From Shewanella halifaxensis HAW-EB4 (GTDB lineage Bacteria; Pseudomonadota; Gammaproteobacteria; Enterobacterales; Shewanellaceae), in NCBI RefSeq assembly GCF_000019185.1, contig NC_010334.1:4836001-4900000 (forward strand): a DNA stretch of 64,000 bases. The letters are read 5' to 3'. Of this stretch, positions 51,338-60,451 are shown piece by piece. Positions within the stretch are counted from its first letter, which is position 1; the number at the start of each line of letters is the position of its first letter. The position numbers and the translations under genes were made by a program. The notes beneath the pieces were generated by a model. It saw nothing but the letters and a program-made list of their open reading frames with translations, was not told where the DNA came from and did no database searches.

Positions 51338-53551
51338 ATGAAAATTAACAGACGCACCTTCCTGCAGGGAGTTGGAGCCAGTTCTGTTGTCGGCTCTTTG
51401 TCTGGCTTAATGCCAGGCATAGCTAACGCAACAGAGCGCGGTGGTGCACCCGACAAGATGCTTAAACGTGAAGGTAAAATCGTTTATCACACTTGTCAGC
51501 GAAATTGTGCCGACCGTTGTCTGCTGAAATTTACCGTACAAAATGGCCGTATGACCTATGTCGAAGGCGCATCCGAGATGAAGAAAATGGGGACATCTCC
51601 TTGCGTTAAAGGCCATGCGTACGTGCAGTACACCTATGCCGCCGATCGCATCTTGCACCCGATGGAACGCGCGGGTGAAAAAGGCGAAGGTAAATGGCGT
51701 CGTATCAGTTGGGATGAAGCCTATGCAAAAATCTCTAGTCGTTTACAACAGATCATCAAGGAGCATGGCGCTGACGCCATTTTGCCATACAGCTACTCGG
51801 GGCATGAAGGCGTTATCGGTAAATACGGTGGACCAAGCCGTTTCTTTAACGCAGTCGGTGCCCGTAAGCTCGATCGTACAGTGTGTGTTAATGCCGCTTA
51901 TGCAGGGCTTAAGTCTGTTACTGGCTCTTACCAAGGCCCAGATCCCTACGACAATATTTACACCAACTGCTATATCTCTTGGGGTCAAAACGAAACTGCC
52001 ACTAACGTGCACGGTATCAAGTTTATTAACCAAGCGCGCGATAAAGGTGCCAAGCTACTCGTAGTTAATCCAATGCGTACGCCAATTGCTTCGCAAGCCG
52101 ATGTCTGGTTACAACCTAAGCCAAGTACCGATACATACTTAGCAACGGGCATCATGAAATACCTCGTCGAGAACGACTTGGCCGACATGAAGTTTATCGA
52201 AGCCAATACCCTTGATTATCAAGATCTATTGAAGCGTCTCGATGAGATGAGCTATGACGAGATCGAACAAGTCACTGGTGTACCGAGAGAAAAGATGTTC
52301 GAGTTTGCCAAAGTCTATGGCGAATCAGAACTGTCAGTCATTCGTTTAGGTTACGGTATGCAGCGTAACTACAACGGCGCACGTATGTCTCGCGCCATCG
52401 CCATGATGCACGCTGTCGCGGGTCAATACGGCAAGATTGGTAACGGCTTTATCTATGATAATACCCAGGCCGATGACAGCCTTAACTACTCAAAAGGCCG
52501 CGCCGATCATATTCACCCTAACGGCGACACCGTTGGCCACGTCAACATGACTGAAATCGCCAAGGCGATTCATCCCACCAACCCAACGGCTTACGGCAAG
52601 CCTATCAAGCCTATTAAGGCGGTGATTAACTACAACGGTAACTTCGTCTCGGTTGCGCCAGACTCAAATGCTTGTCGCTTAGGTGCAATGCGTGATGACT
52701 TGTTCCTTGTGGTACACGACTTCTTGATGACAGATACCGCAGAACTTGCCGATATCATCGTGCCATCAACCACCCAGTTTGAGTTCCCAGATATGGGTAC
52801 CGACTACAACTGGTATCATATGCAAATCTCAGAGAAAGTGATTGAGCCTTTAGGTGAATCTAAAGATAACTGGATCTTCTTTAAAGAGTTAGCCGCGCAT
52901 ATGGGACTGGACTACCACCCAGAGATGCGCGTCGATTACGAGCAGATCTTACGAGACTTCCTCGATACCGACGAGCCAGCATTTAGACACAACAACATCA
53001 CCTACGAGACGATCATCAGAGACAAGTTTGTCACCGTCTATGATCAGCGCCCTTACTTTGGTGATGGCAAATACAAGACTGACAGTGGCAAGATCGAGTT
53101 CTACTCGCAGATGATGAAAGATGCAGGCTACCACCCTGTTATCGACTTCGGTTTACCCGAAGACGAGATGATCCCTGAAGAGAAGAAGCTGCCTTTCCGT
53201 ATGTTGTCACCTGCCATTCCGCAGCGTGCTAACAGCTCTTTCTATAACGTTAAATATATCCGTAACTTCCCAGCATACTTGGCCAAGATCAACACCGAAG
53301 ATGCTAAAGAGTTAGGCATTAAAAATAACGACAGAGTCAGACTCAGTAACCACCGAGGTGAAGCATTCTTTACTGCGCAGGTTTCTGGACAAGTTGGCCG
53401 CGGTACTGTTATGGCACCTAAGAACAACTGGCGCCGTATGGATCCACACGGTAAAGCGAGCTGTACCAACAACCTGACCACCGACAAGTTTAGCGATATG
53501 GGCCACTGCTCAGCTTACCATTCGACCAAAGTCGCGCTAGAAAAAGCCTAA
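51338..53551 (+). CDS. DMSO-reductase-family molybdopterin oxidoreductase, catalytic subunit (copy 1)
   Basis: A 737-residue enzyme with a Tat signal (NRRTFLQGVG, ending IANATE). The FeS ligands are Cys53, Cys57, Cys61 and Cys89 (CQRNCADRC, SPCVKG), the CxxxCxxxC form typical of DMSO-reductase-like enzymes. Cys183 in RTVCVNAAYAGL is a possible Mo ligand; this cysteine is also kept in the second copy at 63253 (RKVCTYAAYDGL). It is followed by FeS, TorD-like and cytochrome b subunits. Substrate could be a sulfoxide, N-oxide or sulfur compound; the sequence does not decide. SD GGGG, 6 bp from ATG. Confidence 0.86.
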   Translation: MKINRRTFLQGVGASSVVGSLSGLMPGIANATERGGAPDKMLKREGKIVYHTCQRNCADRCLLKFTVQNGRMTYVEGASEMKKMGTSPCVKGHAYVQYTYAADRILHPMERAGEKGEGKWRRISWDEAYAKISSRLQQIIKEHGADAILPYSYSGHEGVIGKYGGPSRFFNAVGARKLDRTVCVNAAYAGLKSVTGSYQGPDPYDNIYTNCYISWGQNETATNVHGIKFINQARDKGAKLLVVNPMRTPIASQADVWLQPKPSTDTYLATGIMKYLVENDLADMKFIEANTLDYQDLLKRLDEMSYDEIEQVTGVPREKMFEFAKVYGESELSVIRLGYGMQRNYNGARMSRAIAMMHAVAGQYGKIGNGFIYDNTQADDSLNYSKGRADHIHPNGDTVGHVNMTEIAKAIHPTNPTAYGKPIKPIKAVINYNGNFVSVAPDSNACRLGAMRDDLFLVVHDFLMTDTAELADIIVPSTTQFEFPDMGTDYNWYHMQISEKVIEPLGESKDNWIFFKELAAHMGLDYHPEMRVDYEQILRDFLDTDEPAFRHNNITYETIIRDKFVTVYDQRPYFGDGKYKTDSGKIEFYSQMMKDAGYHPVIDFGLPEDEMIPEEKKLPFRMLSPAIPQRANSSFYNVKYIRNFPAYLAKINTEDAKELGIKNNDRVRLSNHRGEAFFTAQVSGQVGRGTVMAPKNNWRRMDPHGKASCTNNLTTDKFSDMGHCSAYHSTKVALEKA

Positions 53552-53561
53552 GGAGTAAATA

Positions 53562-54107
53562 ATGACTATGAACAAAAAAGTAGGCTTTGTCTTCAGACAA
53601 GAGAACTGTGTCGGCTGTGGTGCCTGTACTGTAGCTTGCCAAATTCACAACGAGCTACCAGAGAACCACAGATTCCGTAAGGTCGACCGCTATGAGGTTA
53701 AGCGCGATGATGGCGCAATTGATGTGTGGCTATCGCACTCTTGCATGCACTGTGAAAACCCAGCCTGCCTGATGGTTTGCCCTGCAAAGGCTTACCACGT
53801 AAGAGATGACGGCATTGTGGTGCTAGATCGTGAGAAGTGCACTGGCTGCGGCCTATGTGCCAGCGCCTGTCCATATTCTGCAGTCAGCATTCGTGAGGAC
53901 GATGGCAAGGCGGATAAGTGCAACATGTGCGTCGAGTTACTCGATCGCGGTATGCAGCCAGCGTGCGTCCACGGTTGCCCAGTAGAGTGCCTCAAAGTCG
54001 GCAACTTGCAAGAGGTGCTGAAGAAGCCATCTGCCAGTAAAGAAGGTATTGGCTACGGCGACTGCATCACGAAACCTAACATGGTGATTATTAAGGAACG
54101 CGCATAA
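53562..54107 (+). CDS. Electron-transfer [4Fe-4S] subunit (DmsB/PhsB type)
   Basis: A 181-residue ferredoxin-like protein, no signal peptide, so exported with its Tat partner. Four cysteine groups are visible: CVGCGACTVAC, CMHCENPACLMVC, CTGCGLCASAC and CNMC with a later CVHGC. It starts behind AAGGAG, 10 bp after the catalytic subunit gene, and overlaps the chaperone gene by one base. It moves electrons from the cytochrome b subunit to the Mo site. Confidence 0.92.
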   Translation: MTMNKKVGFVFRQENCVGCGACTVACQIHNELPENHRFRKVDRYEVKRDDGAIDVWLSHSCMHCENPACLMVCPAKAYHVRDDGIVVLDREKCTGCGLCASACPYSAVSIREDDGKADKCNMCVELLDRGMQPACVHGCPVECLKVGNLQEVLKKPSASKEGIGYGDCITKPNMVIIKERA

Positions 54108-54697
54108 TGACAAACCAATATGGTCCTATGGCAACGGCCTACTTTGCCTTTAAATCGATGATTTTCTTTCCTTCACAAGCTGAGGCATTAAACGGATTAA
54201 TCGCTTATCTAGAGTCGAGCAATCCACAAAGTCCGCTGTTAGTAGAGGCGAAACAGTTTATCGACGATGCATCGGAGCTGGAGTTTGACTTCAACCGCAT
54301 GTGTATAGGCCCATATAAGTTGCTGGTCGCCCCTTATGAGGGCATATACCGCAGCGGTAACCACGTCATAAACACAGATGAAACCGTTGAGGTTGCCGAC
54401 TTCTATCAGCAGATAGGACTGGTCATTGACGACAAATTCAATGAACCCGCCGATTTTATCGGTAACGAGTTGGAGTTTCTTTACTGTGTGCACGCCCTTG
54501 CGAGTGAGCAGAGACAAGCAGATAACCTAGAGGCGGCTAACGAACTCGACGCCATGGCGGATGAGTTTGTTAATAAGCACCTTGGAGTGTGGATTAATCC
54601 TTTCTGTGAAGGCATTAAGCAGCACGCTAAGCAGGCTTTCTGGCGAGAATTTGCTAATGAACTGCAACTTTTTATCACCAAACAACTGCATGAATAG
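54107..54697 (+). CDS. TorD/DmsD-family redox enzyme maturation chaperone
   Basis: A 196-residue all-helical protein whose ATG overlaps the upstream stop (TAATG). The hallmark EPADFIGNELEFLYCVHAL is close to the TorD-family ExxDxxxxELxFM motif, and WINPFCEGIKQHA matches the later WxxxFxxxL region. It should bind the Tat signal of the catalytic subunit until the Mo cofactor is inserted. The family and role are firm; target is inferred from the operon. Confidence 0.85.
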   Translation: MTNQYGPMATAYFAFKSMIFFPSQAEALNGLIAYLESSNPQSPLLVEAKQFIDDASELEFDFNRMCIGPYKLLVAPYEGIYRSGNHVINTDETVEVADFYQQIGLVIDDKFNEPADFIGNELEFLYCVHALASEQRQADNLEAANELDAMADEFVNKHLGVWINPFCEGIKQHAKQAFWREFANELQLFITKQLHE

Positions 54698-54807
54698 GCT
54701 GCCTGTAAAAACAGTCTATTACACATCAGGATCAGACTTTATCTATGACGTATCTAAACGCCAGATAAAGCAAAAGAGGCGGCCTTAAGCCGCTAAAGGA
54801 GTTACCT

Positions 54808-55773
54808 ATGAACAGAGCAATAAAATGGCTTAGTTTTATTGTGATCAGCCTGTTTGTCTCTACCGCAGCGATGGCGGCAGATGAGGCAAACTTACAGCCA
54901 CAGCAGTGGCAACCGATTAAAGTCGAAGCCATTGCTGGCGATATCCCAGAACTACGCGGTATGCCAACGGATCCCCAGCTACTGTTACCTGAGTCCGTTC
55001 CAGAAGATGCCAACGAAGTGGTATTAGGCTATTTAGCCGCAACCGATACTATCGCGTTGTTGGTCTACGCCAGCCTATTTGCGGTTATCACGCTATTTAT
55101 CATTTTCATCGTGGTAAATGGTATTTCACGTCTAGAGGACGGCTATTCAGGCAAGCGAATTAAGCGCTGGTCAGGTTTAAGCATCAGTGTGCACTGGCTA
55201 GGAGCCATCGCCTGTATCTTCTTAATTCTAACCGGTTTAGTACTATCTGGTGGGCGTTTGTATCTCGAACCAAGCATGAATCAATCTGGCTGGGCATCAC
55301 TTATAGGGCTCTCTAGCGGATTGCATGAGCTGATGGCGTTCCCATTCATCTTAGGCTACGTGTTGATGATCTTGATGTGGGCACCGAAGCAAATTCCTGC
55401 CAGCTACGATCTTAAGTGGTTTGCCGTACTCGGCGGTTACCTCAACACAGGTAAGAAACATCATCCAGATGCGGGCTTTGCCAACGCAGGAGAAAAGCTG
55501 TGGTTCTGGGTATTTGCCCTGTTTGGCGGCTTAATGGTGATATCAGGCCTCACCATGATGTTCCCAGAAACCTTTGTGGTGACCAAAAACACCGCTAATA
55601 CCATGCTACTGATGCATATCGTCTCGACCATCATCATCACGGCTTTCTCGGTTGTGCATATCTTTATGGCGACTGTGATGTCTGAAGGCGGCATGTCTAA
55701 CATGACCTCTGGCTACTGCGATGAAAACTGGGCTAAACAGCATCACAACTTATGGTTCAAAGAGCTGAAGTAA
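54808..55773 (+). CDS. FdnI-like cytochrome b membrane subunit
   Basis: A 321-residue protein from ATG 54808 behind AAAGGAG. A signal peptide ends at AMAADE and is followed by a periplasmic segment of about 70 residues. Four to five membrane helices follow. Heme b histidines are probably in ISVHWLGA, GLHELMAF, LLMHIVST and FSVVHIFM. The family is the formate dehydrogenase gamma/PhsC type, which links quinones to FeS subunits. This is not the usual DmsC partner of DmsAB enzymes. It makes the operon a complete quinone-linked reductase. A small hairpin (54779-54793) precedes it. Confidence 0.86.
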   Translation: MNRAIKWLSFIVISLFVSTAAMAADEANLQPQQWQPIKVEAIAGDIPELRGMPTDPQLLLPESVPEDANEVVLGYLAATDTIALLVYASLFAVITLFIIFIVVNGISRLEDGYSGKRIKRWSGLSISVHWLGAIACIFLILTGLVLSGGRLYLEPSMNQSGWASLIGLSSGLHELMAFPFILGYVLMILMWAPKQIPASYDLKWFAVLGGYLNTGKKHHPDAGFANAGEKLWFWVFALFGGLMVISGLTMMFPETFVVTKNTANTMLLMHIVSTIIITAFSVVHIFMATVMSEGGMSNMTSGYCDENWAKQHHNLWFKELK

Positions 55774-55809
55774 CTCAGCCCAACTAAAACATTAGTTAAT
55801 GCACCATCC

Positions 55810-55833
55810 CCCACCAGCACTACTGCTGGTGGG
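55810..55833 (+). terminator. Terminator of the molybdoenzyme operon
   Basis: CCCACCAGCA-CTAC-TGCTGGTGGG followed by CTCTTAT. Confidence 0.75.
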
Positions 55834-55925
55834 CTCTTATACCAATAATATTTATTCGCTTTGCACCAACTCTAGCCTTTTAGAGAGGGCGACTTGTTGC
55901 AGCCGAAATATAGGGAAATGCATAG

Positions 55926-56990
55926 ATGAAAACATTGAAATCACTACTGGCCGTTGCCGTTAGCCTATGTTGTATAAACGCTTATGCCGATGATTCTGCC
56001 ACAACAGCCGAACTTGAAGCCCGTATCGCCAAACTCGAAAACAACGCTGCACCATCACAATTTAAAAATAGCCAAGTCAGCCTCTACGGCTCACTTCGCC
56101 CAAGCTTAAGCTACCTCGACGACAATCAAGATAAAACTTGGGATGTGCGTGATGCGCTCTCTCGCATCGGTATTAAAGCCAGCACCGAATTTGCCGATGG
56201 CTGGAGCGCTATCGCCCAAGGCGAATGGAGCGTCGATATCGCTAACTCTGGCAACTTTGGTAAAGCGCGCCAAGCCTATGCCGCTATCGCCTCACCTTAC
56301 GGCCAAGTCGGCATTGGTAAGCAGCGCCCAGCGCAATACACCTTAGTGGCTGAATATGTGGATATCTTTAACAACGCTAATAGTCCTTTTGGCTACGATC
56401 ATGAAAGCCCATTTTTTGTCGATAACTTCGTGACTTACCAACTGGTCACCGGCGATTTTACCTGGATGGCAGGGGCACAGTTTAATGGCGATAGCGGTGA
56501 GGATGCTACGGATATGGTTAACGTCGGTGTGGGATACGATCTAAACCAGCTACATATCGGTCTAGGTTATGTCAGCCAAAACACTGTCGATAACCAGCAT
56601 ATCGAGGGCGATGACAATACCCTTGGCGGAGTTGTGGCTTATACCTTTAGCAATGATCTGTATCTAGCCGTGAGCTATCAAGATAAGCAATACAACTATG
56701 ATGCTGGCAGTATGAATAAAGATCGCAGTGGCAGCACCTTAGACACCGCACTGGCCTATCCTATCTTTGACGACTACAAGGTCAAACTCGGTTACTTCCA
56801 GTTTAAAGACGGTATCGACGATAACACCTCTGCCGACTATGACGGCTTCAATACCACGCTTGAGTGGAACCCTGTCGATAATGTACGAGTGCATTTAGAG
56901 TATCTCGATAAAAACTTCGACAATCGTGATGACGACCGCTCGATCACTATCGGTTTTAGATACGACTTTAATCTCACATGGCAAGGCTAA
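55926..56990 (+). CDS. Trimeric general porin
   Basis: A 354-residue protein with a signal peptide ending at AYADDS. A short coiled coil (ATTAELEARIAKLE) precedes the barrel, and VSLYGSLRPSLSYLDD, SRIGIKASTEFADGWSAI and the end ITIGFRYDFNLTWQG are typical of gram-negative porins (Porin_4 type). It may be an entry route for the substrates of the neighbouring reductases, but it has its own transcription unit. Confidence 0.85.
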   Translation: MKTLKSLLAVAVSLCCINAYADDSATTAELEARIAKLENNAAPSQFKNSQVSLYGSLRPSLSYLDDNQDKTWDVRDALSRIGIKASTEFADGWSAIAQGEWSVDIANSGNFGKARQAYAAIASPYGQVGIGKQRPAQYTLVAEYVDIFNNANSPFGYDHESPFFVDNFVTYQLVTGDFTWMAGAQFNGDSGEDATDMVNVGVGYDLNQLHIGLGYVSQNTVDNQHIEGDDNTLGGVVAYTFSNDLYLAVSYQDKQYNYDAGSMNKDRSGSTLDTALAYPIFDDYKVKLGYFQFKDGIDDNTSADYDGFNTTLEWNPVDNVRVHLEYLDKNFDNRDDDRSITIGFRYDFNLTWQG

Positions 56991-57056
56991 GCTGACGTAA
57001 AAACTAACGTATAAGCTGACGTAAAAGTTTAGCCGTAAACCTTAATACTCCCTTCT

Positions 57057-57078
57057 AAGGGGCCGACCCCGGCCTCTT
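57057..57078 (+). terminator. Terminator of the porin gene
   Basis: AAGGGGCCG-ACCC-CGGCCTCTT with one G-T pair, followed by TTATT. It lies 25 bp upstream of the chemoreceptor ribosome site. Confidence 0.65.
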
Positions 57079-57108
57079 TTATTCGCGTTACAGCGTGGAG
57101 ATAAACAA

Positions 57109-59010
57109 TTGCTAGGATTTAGAAAATCGCTAATCGCGTCAATGGTGACTCTAGTCGCCCTTTGCCTTTTGATCTCAAACTACTTGTCCTATATCGAGAT
57201 CAAGCAAAGCACCATTGCCTACACTAATGAGAAACTCAGCGCCGTGGTCAATAATGAGTCCAGCAAGATTGAAAGCTGGTTTACAGAAAAAGCTTCTGCT
57301 ATTGACGCACTCGCTAATCATTACCGGATGGGTAGCTACCGTAATAACTATGTTAATGCTGCACGGATCTCTACCGATGTCGGTGGCGTCGCCCGTATCT
57401 ATTTCGGCTTTGATGACGGCAGCGCCTACTCAACAGAGAGCAGTGACAAGTGGATAAACGGCAAAGCAATAGCGGAGAAATACGATCCACGCACTCGTCC
57501 CTGGTACCAACAAGGAAAATCCACTAACAACCTCGATATCACCGATATCTATGTCGATGATGGTACCGGCCACGATGTGATCTCGATTCTGAAGAACCTG
57601 GGTGACGGCGTGGTACTGGGAGATATTGAGCTGACCTATCTCAGCGACATCGTAAAGTCGGTCGACTATCCTGGTGCAGTCGTATTAATCACAGATCAAA
57701 CCGGAAAAGTGTTAGCCTCAGAGTCTAAAACCTTAGTCGCGGGCAGCCATTTTTCAGATTTCGGACTCGGAGCTGTCGAACGCAAGCTGCTAGCTAATGA
57801 TGAAGCCAGACAGGAGTACAGCTTAGATGGCCAAGATAAACTGGCCTTCTCAAAAGCCATCCACTTGGTTAACGGCAAGAAGTGGTACTTGTTTGTCGGC
57901 CTAGATAAATCTGTCGCTTATGCCGCGGTCAATAGTGCCCTCTACAACGCCATTATCTCCTCTAGCATCATACTGGCAATAACCATCTGTATTTTACTTG
58001 GCGTGCTCTTCGTACTCTATCAGCCTATTTTGTCACTCAAAGAGATGGTCACCGAACTATCCAAGGGCAATGGTGATCTGACTCGACGTCTTGAAGCCAA
58101 GAGTGATGACGATCTAGGTCAGATCTCAAAAGGCATCAACCGCTTTATCGAGAACCTGCAGAAGATGATGCTAGAGGTGTTGCAATCATCGACCCATATC
58201 GCCAGCAGCGTTGAGCGCCTACGATCTGAAACTGAGGCTAATACCACCATTTTAGCGGCGCATACCACAGAAACAGAGCAGATCGTCACAGCCGTCGAAG
58301 AGATGAGCGCCACCGCCAACGACGTAGCCAGAAATGGCGCCGAAACCGCTTCTTTTACCCAGATGACCAATCAACAGACCGTCGAGTCTAAAGCGGTTGT
58401 AGCCCGAGCAACCAGTACCGTGGCTCAGCTGGTCCAAGAGGTCGAAAATACGTCTGCCAATATTGCCCAAATCGATAAAGACACGGTCGATATTACTCAA
58501 GTACTTAAAGTGATTGGTGAAATTGCCGATCAAACCAATCTATTAGCGCTTAACGCGGCTATTGAAGCCGCCCGAGCCGGTGAGCAGGGGCGTGGGTTTG
58601 CAGTGGTGGCCGACGAAGTTCGCGCCTTAGCCGCCCGAACTCAGTCCAGCACCGCAGAGATCGAAGTTACCCTAAATAAACTCAGGGCAGCCTCTAATGC
58701 GGCAATACTCTCTATGGATGAGACTAAAAACACCTGCATTAAAACCGCCGATACCACAAAGAAGGTGGCTAGCGATCTCGACGCAATCGGAGCCTCCGTC
58801 AATCAAATCAATGATCTCAATACTCAAATAGCGACTGCAGCCGAAGAGCAAAGCTCAGTATCGAGCGAGATCACCCGCAATATGTCGGCCATCAGCGAGA
58901 TGGCTAACGAGCTAGCCTTAAATGGTGAGAATACCAGTCGAGAGACCGTCAACTTAGCCACGGCCAACCACCAACTCGAGCTGATAGTAAGCCAGTTCAA
59001 GCTTAAGTAA
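57109..59010 (+). CDS. Methyl-accepting chemotaxis protein with dCache-type sensor
   Basis: A 633-residue receptor using a TTG start 8 bp behind GGAG. The first helix is at about 8-26 and the second at about 278-305. Between them is a Cache domain with the small-molecule motif YDPRTRPWYQQG and the DVISILKN strand. HAMP follows, then the signalling domain with the hairpin tip IADQTNLLALNAAIEAARAGEQGRGFAVVADEVR. It should bind a small ligand in the periplasm and steer movement. The location next to the reductase cluster suggests taxis to an electron acceptor; this is inference. Confidence 0.92.
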   Translation: MLGFRKSLIASMVTLVALCLLISNYLSYIEIKQSTIAYTNEKLSAVVNNESSKIESWFTEKASAIDALANHYRMGSYRNNYVNAARISTDVGGVARIYFGFDDGSAYSTESSDKWINGKAIAEKYDPRTRPWYQQGKSTNNLDITDIYVDDGTGHDVISILKNLGDGVVLGDIELTYLSDIVKSVDYPGAVVLITDQTGKVLASESKTLVAGSHFSDFGLGAVERKLLANDEARQEYSLDGQDKLAFSKAIHLVNGKKWYLFVGLDKSVAYAAVNSALYNAIISSSIILAITICILLGVLFVLYQPILSLKEMVTELSKGNGDLTRRLEAKSDDDLGQISKGINRFIENLQKMMLEVLQSSTHIASSVERLRSETEANTTILAAHTTETEQIVTAVEEMSATANDVARNGAETASFTQMTNQQTVESKAVVARATSTVAQLVQEVENTSANIAQIDKDTVDITQVLKVIGEIADQTNLLALNAAIEAARAGEQGRGFAVVADEVRALAARTQSSTAEIEVTLNKLRAASNAAILSMDETKNTCIKTADTTKKVASDLDAIGASVNQINDLNTQIATAAEEQSSVSSEITRNMSAISEMANELALNGENTSRETVNLATANHQLELIVSQFKLK

Positions 59011-59019
59011 GCCACCCTA

Positions 59020-59038
59020 GCCGCAGCCATGCTGCGGC
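59020..59038. terminator. Hairpin after the chemoreceptor gene
   Basis: GCCGCAG-CCATG-CTGCGGC, 9 bp after the stop codon, without a T-run. It could be a weak terminator. Confidence 0.4.
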
Positions 59039-59146
59039 AACTCAGCTTCAATCACTCAGAAACCACATATATAAAGCGCCTAAGCAGCCTCAATCACGTA
59101 TACTCGCGCGACATTTTCTTCTATCGACTAAAAGCACTACCGCGTT

Positions 59147-60076
59147 ATGAGTAAGTACACCGCTCCCACCTTTTCAATTGCATTGCTTCACCCCAAATAT
59201 TGGGGTGTGCTACTAATGGTAAGCATTAGTTATCTATGTAGTTTATTACCCTATGCCATCCAAATCCGTATGGGTAAGGCTCTTGGGCGCATCGCAATCG
59301 GCCTTATGAAGAAGCGCCGCAACACGATTAAGCGTAATCTAGAGTTATGCTTCCCAGAGATGGGTGATGCCGAGCGCGAACTGCTGGTTAAGCAAAATAT
59401 TGAAAATACCGGGCTGGCACTTTTTGAAACGGGGATGGCTTGGTTTTGGTCTGAAACCCGCGTGACTAAACACATGACAGTTGTAGGTATGGAACATATC
59501 GACAAGCTAAAGGCAGAGGGACGCGGCGCACTGTTAGTAGCGGTGCATTCACTCAATCTAGAGCTCGGCGGCCGAGCATTTGGTTTATTTAATTCTGGCA
59601 TGGGTGTCTATCGTCCCAACAACAACCCTTGTTTCGACTACTTTCAATTAAAGGGGCGTTCTCGTGGTGGACATACGCTAATTCATCGTAAGAACGTTAA
59701 ATTTATGCTGGAAGCACTCAATAACGGTGCGTTTATGTGGTACGCCCCCGACCATGACTATGGTCGCCGTCGCTCGACATTTGCGCCGCTATTTGCGGTA
59801 GAAAATGCCTGCACTACGACAGGAACCAGTATCTTAGTCGAAGGCTCAGACTGTGCGATTGTACCTATTGTGATGGTGCGTAATGACGATAATGGTCACT
59901 ACACCTTAACCATCAAAGAGCCGTTGATAGATCAATTCCCTAAGGGGGACGAAAACGCAGGTGCTCGCTTTATCAATAAGATTGTCGAAACCTCGATTAT
60001 GGATGCCCCGAGTCAATATATGTGGCTGCATAGACGCTTCAAAAATCGCCCCGATGGTGAAAGTTCTTTATATTAA
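59147..60076 (+). CDS. Lipid A biosynthesis acyltransferase (LpxL/LpxP family)
   Basis: A 309-residue inner membrane enzyme with an N-terminal hydrophobic helix (about 18-38). The catalytic HX4E motif is His134 to Glu139 in VAVHSLNLELGGR; GVYRPNNNP and MWYAPDHDYGRR follow as in LpxL/LpxP. It transfers a secondary acyl chain to Kdo2-lipid IVA. LpxP is the cold-induced form; the choice between the two cannot be made from this sequence alone. Not connected with the respiratory genes around it. Confidence 0.9.
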   Translation: MSKYTAPTFSIALLHPKYWGVLLMVSISYLCSLLPYAIQIRMGKALGRIAIGLMKKRRNTIKRNLELCFPEMGDAERELLVKQNIENTGLALFETGMAWFWSETRVTKHMTVVGMEHIDKLKAEGRGALLVAVHSLNLELGGRAFGLFNSGMGVYRPNNNPCFDYFQLKGRSRGGHTLIHRKNVKFMLEALNNGAFMWYAPDHDYGRRRSTFAPLFAVENACTTTGTSILVEGSDCAIVPIVMVRNDDNGHYTLTIKEPLIDQFPKGDENAGARFINKIVETSIMDAPSQYMWLHRRFKNRPDGESSLY

Positions 60077-60451
60077 ATTGAGAAGGAAATAGCGTGTTAA
60101 CTCCGTAGCGTCGGTATGCTGATAGCACGCCAACACAACTAGAAGTGATGAGTATTGCCCCAGCCATCACTTCATTAAAGTTTAAATCTCTCCCCCATTG
60201 CCCCCCCTTTATTGTTTAACAAACAATAAATAACCAAACCTTCAATAAGCATATATTAAATTAACATTCAGTTTATTTCATTTATTAAGAAGCGTATTTC
60301 ACTTTTTAAAATCCATGTATTTCCCATACTGAAAATTACATCACAACTCATATAATCAAAAATTCACCTCGTATATTTGTGACAAAGATCCTAACTGAAT
60401 TAACAATGAGGAATCATAGTATGACTAAGCGATAATCATGGTGTTTACAAA
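60077..60451. other. AT-rich intergenic region upstream of the second LysR gene
   Basis: A 375-bp gap. It is AT-rich with no long frame. A half CRP-like site (TGTGACAAAGATCCTA) lies at 60378-60393. Two very short frames, ATG-ACT-AAG-CGA-TAA (60421-60435, behind GAGGA) and a five-codon frame at 60438-60455 overlapping the LysR start, may be leader peptides or chance. Confidence 0.45.

Noticed and set aside
55840..55865. Partial resemblance (ATACCAATAATAT) to the MITE terminal repeat upstream of the general porin
   Set aside because: Only about ten bases match and no second end was found nearby, so a second element copy is not supported.
57000..57040. Direct repeat AAGCTGACGTAAAA behind the porin gene
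   Set aside because: Two copies only, next to the stop codon; most likely a small slippage duplication without function.
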